Positions 6,841 through 14,506 of a stretch of 17,950 nt of DNA are shown here, one piece after another. The notes under the pieces are model-generated. The model had not been told where the DNA came from. It saw only the letters and a list, made by a program, of their open reading frames with translations, and did no database searches. The translations under genes and the position numbers were made by a program. Source of the DNA: CAZSPL01 sp964608735 (GTDB taxonomy: Bacteria; JAJVIF01; JAPKYR01; CAZSPL01); NCBI GenBank assembly GCA_964608735.1, contig CAZSPL010000056.1, forward strand, positions 1 through 17,950, written 5' to 3'. Every line of letters begins with the position of its first letter. Within the stretch, counting starts at the first letter, position 1.

Positions 6841-7156
6841 GGGACAGGCCGTTTCGAGATTGTGGTTTTGGGATTANNNNNNNNNNNNNNNNNNNNNNNN
6901 NNNNNNNNNNNNNNNNNNNNNNNNNNNNNNNNNNNNNNNNNNNNNNNNNNNNNNNNNNNNNNNNNNNNNNNNNNNNAGGTGAAGGCGTTTGCGAAGTTTC
7001 ATGCCATGCATGCTTTGGGGCCTGTCCCCGGTGAACGGGCGGTGAGGGGACAGGCCGTTTCGAGATTGTGGTTTTGGGATTAAGGTGAAGGCGTTTGCGA
7101 AGTTTCATGCCATGCATGCTTTGGGGCCTGTCCCCGGCGAGTCCCCGGTGAACGGG
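6841..7156. repeat. Tandem repeat array, 106-bp unit, interrupted by a 100-N assembly gap
   Basis: The 36 bases 6841-6876 recur exactly at 7047-7082, and the bases following the gap (6977 to about 7030) recur from 7083. The offsets are 206 before and 106 after the gap, so with the 100 N removed the unit is 106 bases. The complete unit at 7046-7135 is bounded by 11-base inverted ends GGGGACAGGCC and GGCCTGTCCCC. The last unit carries an extra CGAGTCCCCGG. The gap length is a placeholder, so the true copy number is unknown. No protein is encoded. Confidence 0.85.
6877..6976. other. Assembly gap (100 N)
   Basis: Exactly one hundred undetermined bases lie at the joint between repeat copies, as expected when an assembler cannot resolve a tandem repeat. 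Confidence 0.95.
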
Positions 7157-7175
7157 CGGTTAAATATTTATACCG
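7157..7175. repeat. 19-bp near-palindromic direct repeat, right copy
   Basis: Identical to 6812-6830; it closes the repeat array. It lies 44 bases past the stop of the endonuclease III gene, in that gene's downstream region. Confidence 0.75.
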
Positions 7176-7218
7176 GTCCAGGCGAGTAATCGAGCAAGTT
7201 CTCATTATTCACCACGGG

Positions 7219-7914
7219 CTATTTTGTATACTTCCGAAGCCTGACCGTATCCCGGTAATAGACACACATCCGCGTCAAATCACACTTATTGCATTCGGGT
7301 TGGCGCGGATGACATATCTCGCGTCCGAACATGATTATGTCAATGTGGAATTTCAGCCTTTCATCCGGCTCGGTATGATCCATGTATATTTTTGTTGCCT
7401 TATCGGCTCCATCCTTCGGCCCGATGATCCCCAGTCTTTTACTGACTCTCAGTATATGTGTATCCACCGGGAACGCCGGCTTGCGGCAGGAGAAGAGCAT
7501 CACGCAGCTCGCCGTCTTCATGCCCACGCCGTTGAAATGCATCAGGTACTCGAGCGCCTCGTCAAGAGGCATCTTGCCGACGTGTTCGATGTCATACTTC
7601 CCACGCTCGGCATGGATCTCGCGAAGTATCGACTTTATCCTGGGCCCTTTCTGCGCCGCGAGGCCGCCCTTGCGTATGGCATCCACAATCTGCTTCGCCG
7701 GCGCTTTCGCGACTCTGTCCCAGGTGGGAAATTTCTTCCTCAAATTCAAATATGCCGCGTGGGAATTCACGTCCGATGTGTTCTGGCTCAATATCGTGAG
7801 TATCAGCTCATCGATGGCTGGAAGCCGCCTGTGCTTCCGCGGCTCAGGATAAAGACGGCGCATGAATCCGCGGAGAGTGTCTATATGTCGCGAGATGGTT
7901 CTCTTATCGGTCAT
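7219..7914 (-). CDS. nth: Endonuclease III-family DNA glycosylase/AP lyase
   Basis: The 231-residue product has the whole Nth layout. The helix-hairpin-helix 'FNGVGMKTAS' carries catalytic Lys133, 'FPVDTHILRV' carries Asp151, and the C-terminal cluster loop has cysteines 201, 208, 211 and 217 in the exact C-x6-C-x2-C-x5-C pattern that binds [4Fe-4S]. 'LILTILSQNTSD' (37-48) is the usual helix near the N terminus. It would remove oxidised pyrimidines and cut abasic sites in base excision repair in the cytoplasm. The ATG at 7914 lies 27 bases after the permease stop on the same strand, so it is the last gene of the ABC operon. A GGAG about 12 bases before the start is the only ribosome binding site seen, so translation may depend partly on the upstream gene. 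A thymine-mismatch or MutY-like specificity cannot be excluded, but length and motifs favour Nth. Confidence 0.93.
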   Translation of the reverse strand: MTDKRTISRHIDTLRGFMRRLYPEPRKHRRLPAIDELILTILSQNTSDVNSHAAYLNLRKKFPTWDRVAKAPAKQIVDAIRKGGLAAQKGPRIKSILREIHAERGKYDIEHVGKMPLDEALEYLMHFNGVGMKTASCVMLFSCRKPAFPVDTHILRVSKRLGIIGPKDGADKATKIYMDHTEPDERLKFHIDIIMFGREICHPRQPECNKCDLTRMCVYYRDTVRLRKYTK

Positions 7915-7941
7915 AGGCGGATGGGAAACTCCGATGCAGGT

Positions 7942-9330
7942 TTACAGCGAGCGCTTGCGGAAACTCATCACCGTAAGCGCCGCCACTACCGCGAAATACA
8001 ATACCGCCCAGAACGCCCATTCGAACGCGGGACCGGGCGATGTGAAGTCGGTCCAGTTGGGGTCGAGTATCGACGGGCTGAAGACCATCGTCAGATGCGG
8101 GATGAGCGCATAGGAAGCCTTCAATCCCTGGCTCATAAACGGCACCGCGGCGAATTCGTCGGTCGCAAGGTCGAGTATCTTTTCGCTGAAATGCCCCGAT
8201 ACGAACACCGCGAGCCCGATGAAACCGGCGGCGGCTTCGGGAAGCCACAAGCTGAGGTAGGTTATCGAGGCGATGAGTATGGCGTATTTGATCGGCATCA
8301 GGAGCATCGCGTGGAAAATATTCGGGATGTTGTCGAGTGGGCTTCCGATGTAAGGTAGCGCGAACAGCAGGGCGATTATGCACATCGCCTCGAAACATAT
8401 CACCACGATGAGCCATCCGCCGAGTATCTTGCCAAGCACATACTCCCCCCTCCCTATCGGCTTGGGAAGCACCGTGAGCACCACGCCACGCTGGATTTCG
8501 CCGCTCAGGAGGAATATCCCGAGCGCGAAACATATAAGGGCGATGAAAAATTCACCGAACAGAAACGCCGCGACCTGCACTTGAAGCCTGAGGTTGCCCT
8601 TCTGAATATCCCTTTCCGTGAATCTCGAACTCTGCGGGCCGGTCTGTATATCGAGCTGCGATTTGGCTTCTTCCTGCTCCGTCGTCTCTTCAGCCGTTGG
8701 AGCCTCCTCGAAGAACGCCATGACGGCGGTCTGTACCGCCGGGACATGCCAGAACGTGTTGAACATTATCACGAATACAACGCCGATGAGAAACAGCGTG
8801 ACGACTTCCAGTTTGCCTATTGATTCTTTGAGCGTATTCAGCGCGACGGCCCATATCGGCCCGCGTATGCGCCATATGACATAAGCCGCCACCACTACGA
8901 TCGCGGCGATACTCAGCGCCGTCTGCATGGGCGTGAAACGCGTGTAGACGCCGGGTTTCTGCAGGAAGCTGTAGGCGATTACATTGAGAATTCGCATCAA
9001 CAGGAAAAGCCGCCCGAAAAATGCCCAGCTCCTGTTCGACGATTCAAACCGGTGCACGTCCTTCCACTTGCAAGTCTTCCAGCTTATGCGCCGGGCGCTG
9101 CGTGCGAAATATGAAAGAAGGATTATCTCCAGCACGGCGAACGCGAACACCGCCCACTTGCTCAAGCCCGGATTGGCCTTGAACAACCAGGCGCAGATTG
9201 ATATCGCGACGGAGAGGAAAATGATGTGCGCGATGGCCGGCAGGAACAGCTTGCGCGGCAGGAAGAAGATGAATCCCATGAACGAGCCCCAGGAAAATTC
9301 ATACTTCTCGTATCGGTCTTCGCCGCCCAC
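7942..9330 (-). CDS. ABC-2-type transporter permease
   Basis: The 462-residue product has six or more hydrophobic spans: two near residues 30-80, one near 145-165, one near 185-205, and a C-terminal block from about 260 to 460. Between them is a hydrophilic, Glu/Gln-rich extracytoplasmic stretch (about 228-270). The hallmark of ABC-2 (NosY/GldF-like) permeases is present after the central span: 'LLSGEIQRGVV..VLPKPIGRGEYVLGKILG'. The start is GTG at 9330, overlapping by one base the TAG stop of the ATPase gene (9332-9330), with a G-rich ribosome binding site just before it, so the two are translationally coupled. With that ATPase it should form one exporter in the inner membrane; substrate unknown. 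The long N-terminal half is longer than in minimal ABC-2 permeases. Confidence 0.88.
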   Translation of the reverse strand: MGGEDRYEKYEFSWGSFMGFIFFLPRKLFLPAIAHIIFLSVAISICAWLFKANPGLSKWAVFAFAVLEIILLSYFARSARRISWKTCKWKDVHRFESSNRSWAFFGRLFLLMRILNVIAYSFLQKPGVYTRFTPMQTALSIAAIVVVAAYVIWRIRGPIWAVALNTLKESIGKLEVVTLFLIGVVFVIMFNTFWHVPAVQTAVMAFFEEAPTAEETTEQEEAKSQLDIQTGPQSSRFTERDIQKGNLRLQVQVAAFLFGEFFIALICFALGIFLLSGEIQRGVVLTVLPKPIGRGEYVLGKILGGWLIVVICFEAMCIIALLFALPYIGSPLDNIPNIFHAMLLMPIKYAILIASITYLSLWLPEAAAGFIGLAVFVSGHFSEKILDLATDEFAAVPFMSQGLKASYALIPHLTMVFSPSILDPNWTDFTSPGPAFEWAFWAVLYFAVVAALTVMSFRKRSL

Positions 9331-10280
9331 TATTTCTCACCCCCCGCGCCTTTATCTTCATCCTGTACCGATTCGATGAAGAACTGCTCGAGGGTTTCGC
9401 GCTTGGGCGTGATGCTGAGGAGCTTGCTTCCGCCTTCACGCGCCGCCGCCATTATTTCGGGCACCGTGCCCTCGTCGGGAACGAGTATCACCAGCGCGCC
9501 CTTCTCCTTCTCGTGCCACACTCGCGTCGACATCGATTCGAGCTTCCGGGTTACGGCTTCATCGGCGGGCGGCGTGATGCGCACCTCGACTCCCCCCTCA
9601 CCGGTGAGGAGTTCCTCAATCCTGCCTATACGAATGAGCCTCCCCTTCTCGATGATTCCCAGCCTGTCGGCGAGCTTCTCGACTTCGCTGAGCTGATGGC
9701 TGTTGAGGAAAATGGTTTTTTTCTGTTCCTTGATGCGGCTCACGACGTCGCGGAATTCCCTCACCCCGACCGGGTCGAGTCCCGACGACGGCTCATCGAG
9801 GATCAGCAGGTCGGGGTCGTTTATCAGCGCCTGCGCGAGCCCGACGCGCTGTACCAGCCCCTTTGACAGGAACTTCAGCTTGTCCCGCTCGCGTCCGCGC
9901 AACCCGGTCAGCTCTATGGCATTGCCGACCGCATCCCGCAGCTTGCTCCCGCGCAACCCGAAAAGGTTTCCGTAGAAATTGAGCACTTCCTTCACGCTGA
10001 GATGCGGATAGAACGAATGCTCCTCGGGAAGGAACCCGATCCGGCGGCGTATCGCCGGGTCTTCTATCGCGCCGCCGAGGATGCGCCATTTGCCCGATGT
10101 CGGCATCGTCAGGCCGAGAAGAATTTTTATCGTTGTCGTCTTCCCGGCGCCGTTACGCCCGAGGAACGCGAACACCTCGCCCGCCGTTACCGACAGGTTG
10201 AGACCGTCCACAGCGTTGAACCATCCTCGCGGACCGCGGTACTCCCTGGTAAGCTCGTCAATTTCGATGACGTTTTCCAT
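9330..10280 (-). CDS. ABC transporter ATP-binding protein (ABC-2 exporter type)
   Basis: The 316-residue ATPase has Walker A 'GRNGAGKTT' (41-49), a Q-loop replaced by 'FLPEE' (83-87) as is common in this subfamily, the signature 'LSKGLVQR' (138-145), Walker B 'LLILDEP' (158-164) and the H-loop His195 in 'NSHQLSEVE'. About 90 residues follow the nucleotide-binding domain, as in CcmA/NatA-like ATPases of ABC-2 systems. I prefer ATG 10280 because it leaves the standard N terminus (MENVIEIDELTREY). An upstream ATG at 10307 lies directly against a GGAGG with almost no spacing, and the nine residues it adds look unstructured. It is the first gene of an operon with the permease and endonuclease III. 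A TATAAT on the minus strand at 10336-10331 is the likely -10 box. Confidence 0.93.
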   Translation of the reverse strand: MENVIEIDELTREYRGPRGWFNAVDGLNLSVTAGEVFAFLGRNGAGKTTTIKILLGLTMPTSGKWRILGGAIEDPAIRRRIGFLPEEHSFYPHLSVKEVLNFYGNLFGLRGSKLRDAVGNAIELTGLRGRERDKLKFLSKGLVQRVGLAQALINDPDLLILDEPSSGLDPVGVREFRDVVSRIKEQKKTIFLNSHQLSEVEKLADRLGIIEKGRLIRIGRIEELLTGEGGVEVRITPPADEAVTRKLESMSTRVWHEKEKGALVILVPDEGTVPEIMAAAREGGSKLLSITPKRETLEQFFIESVQDEDKGAGGEK

Positions 10281-10307
10281 ACGATGGCGACCTGCCTGAT
10301 GCATCAT

Positions 10308-10329
10308 CCTCCATTTCCGTGGATGGAGG
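10308..10329 (-). promoter_or_regulatory. Hairpin covering the ribosome binding site of the ABC operon
   Basis: CCTCCAT (10308-10314) and ATGGAGG (10323-10329) form a 7-bp stem. On the minus strand the GGAGG next to ATG 10307 is in its 3' arm, so it would be paired in the transcript. This could reduce use of that start, or be part of a control of translation. Confidence 0.35.
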
Positions 10330-10330
10330 A

Positions 10331-10360
10331 ATTATATCAGGGAAAAGCAGGGACAGTCAC
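10331..10360 (-). promoter_or_regulatory. Candidate promoter of the ABC operon
   Basis: A perfect TATAAT lies at 10336-10331 on the minus strand. With an 18-base spacer the -35 would be GTGACT (10360-10355), a four-of-six match that falls inside the end of the GGGACAGTC repeat element. The -35 assignment is weak. Confidence 0.5.
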
Positions 10361-10452
10361 CCGGAAAAAAGTAGGGACAGTCACCTGTTTCGCACGAAAA
10401 TCTGCGATAACCCGCAATGCCATGAGCGAAACATGCGACTGTCCCTGCTTTT
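10343..10452. repeat. Palindromic element, family B, with 16-bp inverted ends
   Basis: AAAAGCAGGGACAGTC (10343-10358) and GACTGTCCCTGCTTTT (10437-10452) are perfect inverted repeats around 78 bases. AGGGACAGTCACC is also repeated directly (10349-10361 and 10373-10385). It fills the space between the divergent ABC operon and glycosyltransferase gene. The GGACAG/CTGTCC ends resemble those of the array at 7046-7135. No transposase is nearby; the layout recalls palindromic elements moved by REP-associated Y1 transposases, but that is inference. Confidence 0.75.
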
Positions 10453-10477
10453 TATGTCCCAACTTTTCCACTTGAGG

Positions 10478-10483
10478 TATAAT
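10478..10483 (+). promoter_or_regulatory. -10 box of the glycosyltransferase gene
   Basis: A perfect TATAAT ends 11 bases before the GTG start at 10495. I see no convincing -35 at the usual spacing. Transcription would begin at or next to the start codon, so the mRNA may be leaderless. Confidence 0.5.
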
Positions 10484-10494
10484 TCCCACGTACC

Positions 10495-11892
10495 GTGGAA
10501 ACCAAAAAAACAAAAATCGATATGAAGCGGTTCGGCTCGGAATTCACATCATACTGGCGAGCCCCATCCGATGTCGCGCTCAAGCTCGTCGTAATCATCG
10601 GGCTGCTGCTGCACGTGTCATTCTTGCTTTCGCTGCAGACCGGGTGGTGGGATACATGGTTCCACGACTCGGTACCGACGGTGCACAAGCGGGGTACCGA
10701 TTTCTTCGCCATCTATGTCTCAGCCCACGAACTTGTGAGGGGCCGCACGATATATCCCGTCGAGAACCTCCCCGATTACCAGGATTTCGTGAAGAACCTG
10801 CCGGAGGAACAAAAAACCCGCTGGAAAATAAGCGGGGAACCGCAGACGGACTATTCGAAAATCGTTCCATACTTCGACCCCTACCGCTACCTTCCCGTCG
10901 CGGTGCTCGTGGGTATTCCGTTCAGCCTCATGAAGCCGTGGGTCGCATACTGGACGTGGATTGTCGTCTATGAAATCCTCTTCTTCGGATGCATCCTCAT
11001 GCTCGGACACCGGTTCGGCACCATGCGCAAACTCCATGTCGCCGCGGCGCTCTACCTGTTCTTCACGCCGTGGTATCCCGAAATTTACCTCGGGCAGTTC
11101 AGCTTCATGCAGTCGTTCCTGATTCTCGGAAGCATCGTGCCGATTGGCGGCGAAGCCTGCCACGGCGGACGCTACTGGGTGGCGTCGGTGTTGTGGAAGA
11201 TAAACACTATCATCTGCCTTCCGTCGGTAATCAAGTGGCGGCTATGGACGCCGATTAAGTGGCTCGTCATCATCCTCGTAGTCACAAGCGTGCCGTATTT
11301 CATCTGGCATCCCGCCGATTTCCTGAAATTTTTCATGATAAATTTCCGCGCGCCGGGCCCCGCCGACTCGGGCAATTTCGGATTCCTCGGCCTCATATCG
11401 AAAATATTCATGGGTGTGAATAACGGCGAAGATACCCCCGCGCGTCTCGCGGTGCAGTACATCTCGATCGTCGTATTCATTCTCATCGGCTTGTGGGCGA
11501 CATTCCGCGCGCAGAGGTACCGTTTCGCGCAATCCGTCTGCATGTGGATCGCGATGTATTTTCTCATCTACAGCGATGTATGGGAGCACCAGTATGTGAT
11601 GCTGCTCCCGCTTATCGCGTTCCTTTACCTCAGGCGCCCGACCCTCGCGCTGTGGATTATATGGTTCTTACTCGCCGCCCCGACGACATACAAGATATTC
11701 TACGATATCCTGCATGCGTCGATGCTCGCGGGGAATCCGGTAGACATGATAAAGGATACATCCTTCCTGAATGACTGGCACTTCACGTTGATTAAGCCAA
11801 TGTCGGTGCTTGCGTTCTGGATTTACTGCGTTTATGAAACGCTCCGGCCATCGAGCGGCAGGCACGATAAAGATGGAGTCCCCACGGGATAA
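10495..11892 (+). CDS. GT87/DUF2029-type polyprenol-phosphate-dependent membrane glycosyltransferase
   Basis: The 465-residue product is a polytopic membrane protein with about ten spans. It has the layout of DUF2029 (GT-C fold, GT87) mannosyltransferase-like enzymes: 'GTDFFAIYVSAHELVRGRTIYP' region just after the first span (acidic residue in the first external loop), 'FDPYRYLPVAVLVGIPFSLM' before the second, and 'YLGQFSFMQSFLIL' further on. Such enzymes transfer a sugar from a lipid-phosphate donor on the outer face of the inner membrane, to glycans or glycolipids; the exact acceptor is unknown. The start is GTG 10495. The next in-frame ATG is 10522. Neither has a ribosome binding site, which fits a leaderless transcript. 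It is divergent from the ABC operon and convergent with the PKD lipoprotein gene. Confidence 0.82.
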   Translation: METKKTKIDMKRFGSEFTSYWRAPSDVALKLVVIIGLLLHVSFLLSLQTGWWDTWFHDSVPTVHKRGTDFFAIYVSAHELVRGRTIYPVENLPDYQDFVKNLPEEQKTRWKISGEPQTDYSKIVPYFDPYRYLPVAVLVGIPFSLMKPWVAYWTWIVVYEILFFGCILMLGHRFGTMRKLHVAAALYLFFTPWYPEIYLGQFSFMQSFLILGSIVPIGGEACHGGRYWVASVLWKINTIICLPSVIKWRLWTPIKWLVIILVVTSVPYFIWHPADFLKFFMINFRAPGPADSGNFGFLGLISKIFMGVNNGEDTPARLAVQYISIVVFILIGLWATFRAQRYRFAQSVCMWIAMYFLIYSDVWEHQYVMLLPLIAFLYLRRPTLALWIIWFLLAAPTTYKIFYDILHASMLAGNPVDMIKDTSFLNDWHFTLIKPMSVLAFWIYCVYETLRPSSGRHDKDGVPTG

Positions 11893-11899
11893 TCGGACT

Positions 11900-12126
11900 C
11901 CGGGTGGCACGGACGAGCGACAGCCAATCACGATCAGCCTGCCGCACCTCTTAAGCTCGCCCGTGTCTTCAGCCGCTCCCTTACGGTCGCGAACAAAAAG
12001 AGAGAAGCCCGAGCCGCGCGTGTCAGCAAGCGGACACCGAGCGGAACTCGAACATAAGACACGGGCAAGCTTCGTGGGCGTTGGGCGTATGATGATGATT
12101 GGCGGCCGCTTGACCGTGCCACACGG
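11900..12126. repeat. Composite palindromic repeat, family A, degenerate
   Basis: The ends CCGGGTGGCACGG (11900-11912) and CCGTGCCACACGG (12114-12126) are inverted with one mismatch. Inside, AAGCTCGCCCGTGTCTT (11953-11969) and AAGACACGGGCAAGCTT (12056-12072) are inverted with one mismatch. The minus-strand reading of 12025-12072 closely follows the copy at 14529-14576. A 19-base stretch at 12004-12022 is repeated exactly at 12131-12149. This accounts for nearly all of the 291 bases between the two convergent genes. Confidence 0.7.
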
Positions 12127-12135
12127 ATACGAAGC

Positions 12136-12161
12136 CCGAGCCGCGCGTGGCTCGGTTTTTT
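12136..12161 (+). terminator. Rho-independent terminator facing the glycosyltransferase gene
   Basis: CCGAGCC (12136-12142), loop GCGCGT, GGCTCGG (12149-12155), then six T. It is about 240 bases after the glycosyltransferase stop, at the end of the family A repeat, which appears to supply it. Confidence 0.85.
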
Positions 12162-12183
12162 CAATGATATAGATATAGCGGGA

Positions 12184-14337
12184 TTATTGTTCTTCTATCG
12201 CGTAAAGGGAATAGAATGAAGCCGGGCCGGTGAATTCAAGCAAGTCATAATCGAAATTGTATATCCCCTGGTTCGGCAGATTCGTCGCCGCCGCGAATGC
12301 CCGTATTATCCCGTCGTCGTCGAACCAGAAGTATGTCAACCCCTGCCCGATGAACCCGTTGATGCTCTCCTCCTCGGCGAGCATCCTGACAAGCAGCGTT
12401 TTAATCGTCCCGCCCAACGGCACTGTAATCAACCCCGTGCCCATGGCGTCGACCTGGAAATGCGCCGACGCTATCCCCGGCACGCCAACCGAATCGGATT
12501 CGTGGTAGCCCATCTCGAGCGGGTAGGAAAAGACTATCGGCGACGGCAGCGCCAACAACTGGCCGCTTCCGTTAAATATCGTTTTTATCCCCCACGCCTT
12601 GAAGACATCCTGCGTCTCGTTGAACTCCTGCCCTATCCATGAATGCAGATTTATGTCCAGGGCGACGGTTGACGCTTCCTGGAAAACCTCCACGCCGGGA
12701 TTCAGGTATTCGACCATATCGCTCACCGATGGGTCGTCAACCGAAAGGAATCGTCTGAATGTCTCACCGTCCACCACCGACATCTCGGTGAAATCCCACG
12801 GGCCGTCGAAGTCGAGGATGTCCACCGGGTATGCGCCAAAATCCCCGAAGCTTGAATAATAGCGGTATGTCTTCCCGGCGGCTGACGCGAGAACATCTTC
12901 CGGAAGTGTTATCTGTATCGCGTTCGGGTCCTTGACGCTTATCGCGATGGGATCGCTGATGACTTCGATGCCGCATATGTCCTGTATCTTCTCCCGAACC
13001 TCGTACATCCCCGCCTCATCATACGAGACATGGATGACTTTCCCGAACATGTCCCCGAAACCGCCGTCGCCGTTGATGTCCCACGAATGCTTGGTGATAT
13101 GGTTCAAGCCGTCGATGTCGTATGAGAAATCCGAGAATGTGATGGTCTGCCCGATTATCGGGTTGTCTTCATCCACTTCGATGACGGCGACCGGCGCGTT
13201 GTTCTCCGCCGGGATAATCCGCACCACCTGGTATGCCATCGGGGCGCCGGCATTCTTGTCCTGTACCGCTATAAGCAGCGGCCATTCCTCCCAGTTGTAC
13301 GGCGACTGGGTCACCTGCAGGAGCGTCTGGTAGCGAACCGCGTCGCCCAGCGGCCCGGTAAGGTCGGCCTCGACGACATCCTGGTTGATCGCCGGGCATT
13401 CGACATAGACATGCTGAACATCATTGATGCTCTGCCAGTCGTAGATATCGATGATGAGCCATGCCGTGTCGCCGATGCACGGTATGAGGGTTTCTTCGAA
13501 CGGGATGATGGTCGGCACTATCCTGTATGCCTCGGGGCAGTTCGTGTTTATCGAGAAATCATCCGGGATATGCGTGGGCGGAATAACCGTCGGCATCGCC
13601 CAGCTTGAATCGATCGCATAGGCGAAACTGAGCGGCCCGGGTCCCGCGCGAATGATATACTGCCTGTCGACCTGTGCTCCGGCGCTGAAATAACGTCGCT
13701 CCGCGTTGGTGTAATAACAGAGGAACGGGTTGAGGGTGGCGCTTATGCCGACATCGTTCGCGAAAACGCCCTTGGAATACTCCTTCAACGGACTATCCAT
13801 CGAGCCGGGGGGGTATTCGGTGGGATTGTACAGGCGCGTGTATCCGTCGGCGTTCAGCAAAATCGGGTCGTTCGTGTCATAGCTCTGGGTGCGCACGCCA
13901 AGCCCCGGGAAATGCATGTTCCCGCGGAACATGACGATGCCGCGGGTGTCGAACGATGTGTATGTCGGGGCGCCCGCGAAGGGATGCACGAGCCTTATTA
14001 TGACAACGAGGTTGCCGTCCTGGTCCTTGTGTGGATTCACTATCTGCAGGCAGTTGGTGCACGGGGAATCTTCGAGGAACTGCCTTACGTTCATATGCTG
14101 ATCCGCATAGCGCATCGGTGTTATATCGAAATGCACCTGGTCCTCGGTGTAGATGTTCCATATTCCCCAGAGAATGCGGTTATACGCCCACTCATCGGCA
14201 TCGGCGACGAGAGCATCGGGCGGCTTGGAATCATCCGGTGCGGGCATTATCCCGCCGCCGGAGCCGCTGCATCCTGATAGCAGAATGAGATTAAAAAAGA
14301 CTATCGCGATTGCTTTTATTTTCCAATCGACATTCAT
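12184..14337 (-). CDS. Surface lipoprotein with shared N-terminal module, PKD domain and unknown C-terminal domain
   Basis: From ATG 14337 the product has 717 residues. It starts with a signal peptide ending in a classic lipobox (LSGC, Cys23) and a Gly/Ser linker. Residues about 55-273 are the shared module, the clearest copy: 'RILWGIWNIY', 'SPCTNCLQIV' (91-100), 'VHPFAGAPTYTSFDTRGIVMF', 'NADGYTRLYNPTEYPPG' and 'FAYAIDSSWAMP'. An Ig-like segment around 'LIIDIYDWQSINDVQHVYV' (294-312) follows, then a PKD domain at 380-468 with 'HSWDINGDG' and 'SYDEAGMYEV'. The final 250 residues match nothing I recognise. GTG 14364 is an alternative start, but ATG 14337 gives the better signal peptide; neither has a good ribosome binding site. 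A consensus-like promoter is at 14414-14442. Location: probably the outer membrane or cell surface; function unknown. Confidence 0.88.
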   Translation of the reverse strand: MNVDWKIKAIAIVFFNLILLSGCSGSGGGIMPAPDDSKPPDALVADADEWAYNRILWGIWNIYTEDQVHFDITPMRYADQHMNVRQFLEDSPCTNCLQIVNPHKDQDGNLVVIIRLVHPFAGAPTYTSFDTRGIVMFRGNMHFPGLGVRTQSYDTNDPILLNADGYTRLYNPTEYPPGSMDSPLKEYSKGVFANDVGISATLNPFLCYYTNAERRYFSAGAQVDRQYIIRAGPGPLSFAYAIDSSWAMPTVIPPTHIPDDFSINTNCPEAYRIVPTIIPFEETLIPCIGDTAWLIIDIYDWQSINDVQHVYVECPAINQDVVEADLTGPLGDAVRYQTLLQVTQSPYNWEEWPLLIAVQDKNAGAPMAYQVVRIIPAENNAPVAVIEVDEDNPIIGQTITFSDFSYDIDGLNHITKHSWDINGDGGFGDMFGKVIHVSYDEAGMYEVREKIQDICGIEVISDPIAISVKDPNAIQITLPEDVLASAAGKTYRYYSSFGDFGAYPVDILDFDGPWDFTEMSVVDGETFRRFLSVDDPSVSDMVEYLNPGVEVFQEASTVALDINLHSWIGQEFNETQDVFKAWGIKTIFNGSGQLLALPSPIVFSYPLEMGYHESDSVGVPGIASAHFQVDAMGTGLITVPLGGTIKTLLVRMLAEEESINGFIGQGLTYFWFDDDGIIRAFAAATNLPNQGIYNFDYDLLEFTGPASFYSLYAIEEQ

Positions 14338-14353
14338 TTTCGACCCGTCGAAA
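14338..14353. promoter_or_regulatory. Inverted repeat adjoining the PKD lipoprotein start codon
   Basis: TTTCGACCCGTCGAAA has perfect 7-base arms around CC and directly abuts the ATG. In the mRNA it would be a stem at the place a ribosome binding site is expected, or in DNA an operator. Confidence 0.35.
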
Positions 14354-14413
14354 CGAGCAAACACCCGGATTAATTCCGACCCGGTAGTTTCTCAGATGCT
14401 AAATTCTACTGGA

Positions 14414-14442
14414 ATAATATATAGATTCGCAAACGCTGTCAA
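14414..14442 (-). promoter_or_regulatory. Sigma-70-type promoter for the PKD lipoprotein
   Basis: On the minus strand: TTGACA (14442-14437), 17-base spacer, TATTAT (14419-14414). The leader would be about 70 bases. Confidence 0.72.
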
Positions 14443-14506
14443 TGAAGCTTGAGCTGCCTGAAGAACACTTAACCGCAGCAAACGTACCCAAGACAAACAT
14501 TCAACC

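Noticed and set aside
6815..7117. Open frames across the N run
   Set aside because: They depend on undetermined bases and on the tandem repeat; the peptide is just the repeat translated.
6841..7156. Possible CRISPR array
   Set aside because: The repeats are tandem 106-base units with no spacers of distinct sequence, and there are no cas genes.
7300..8358. A 352-codon open frame on the plus strand
   Set aside because: It lies antisense to endonuclease III and the permease, which have clear family motifs. The translation is Arg/His-rich with no family resemblance and no ribosome binding site.
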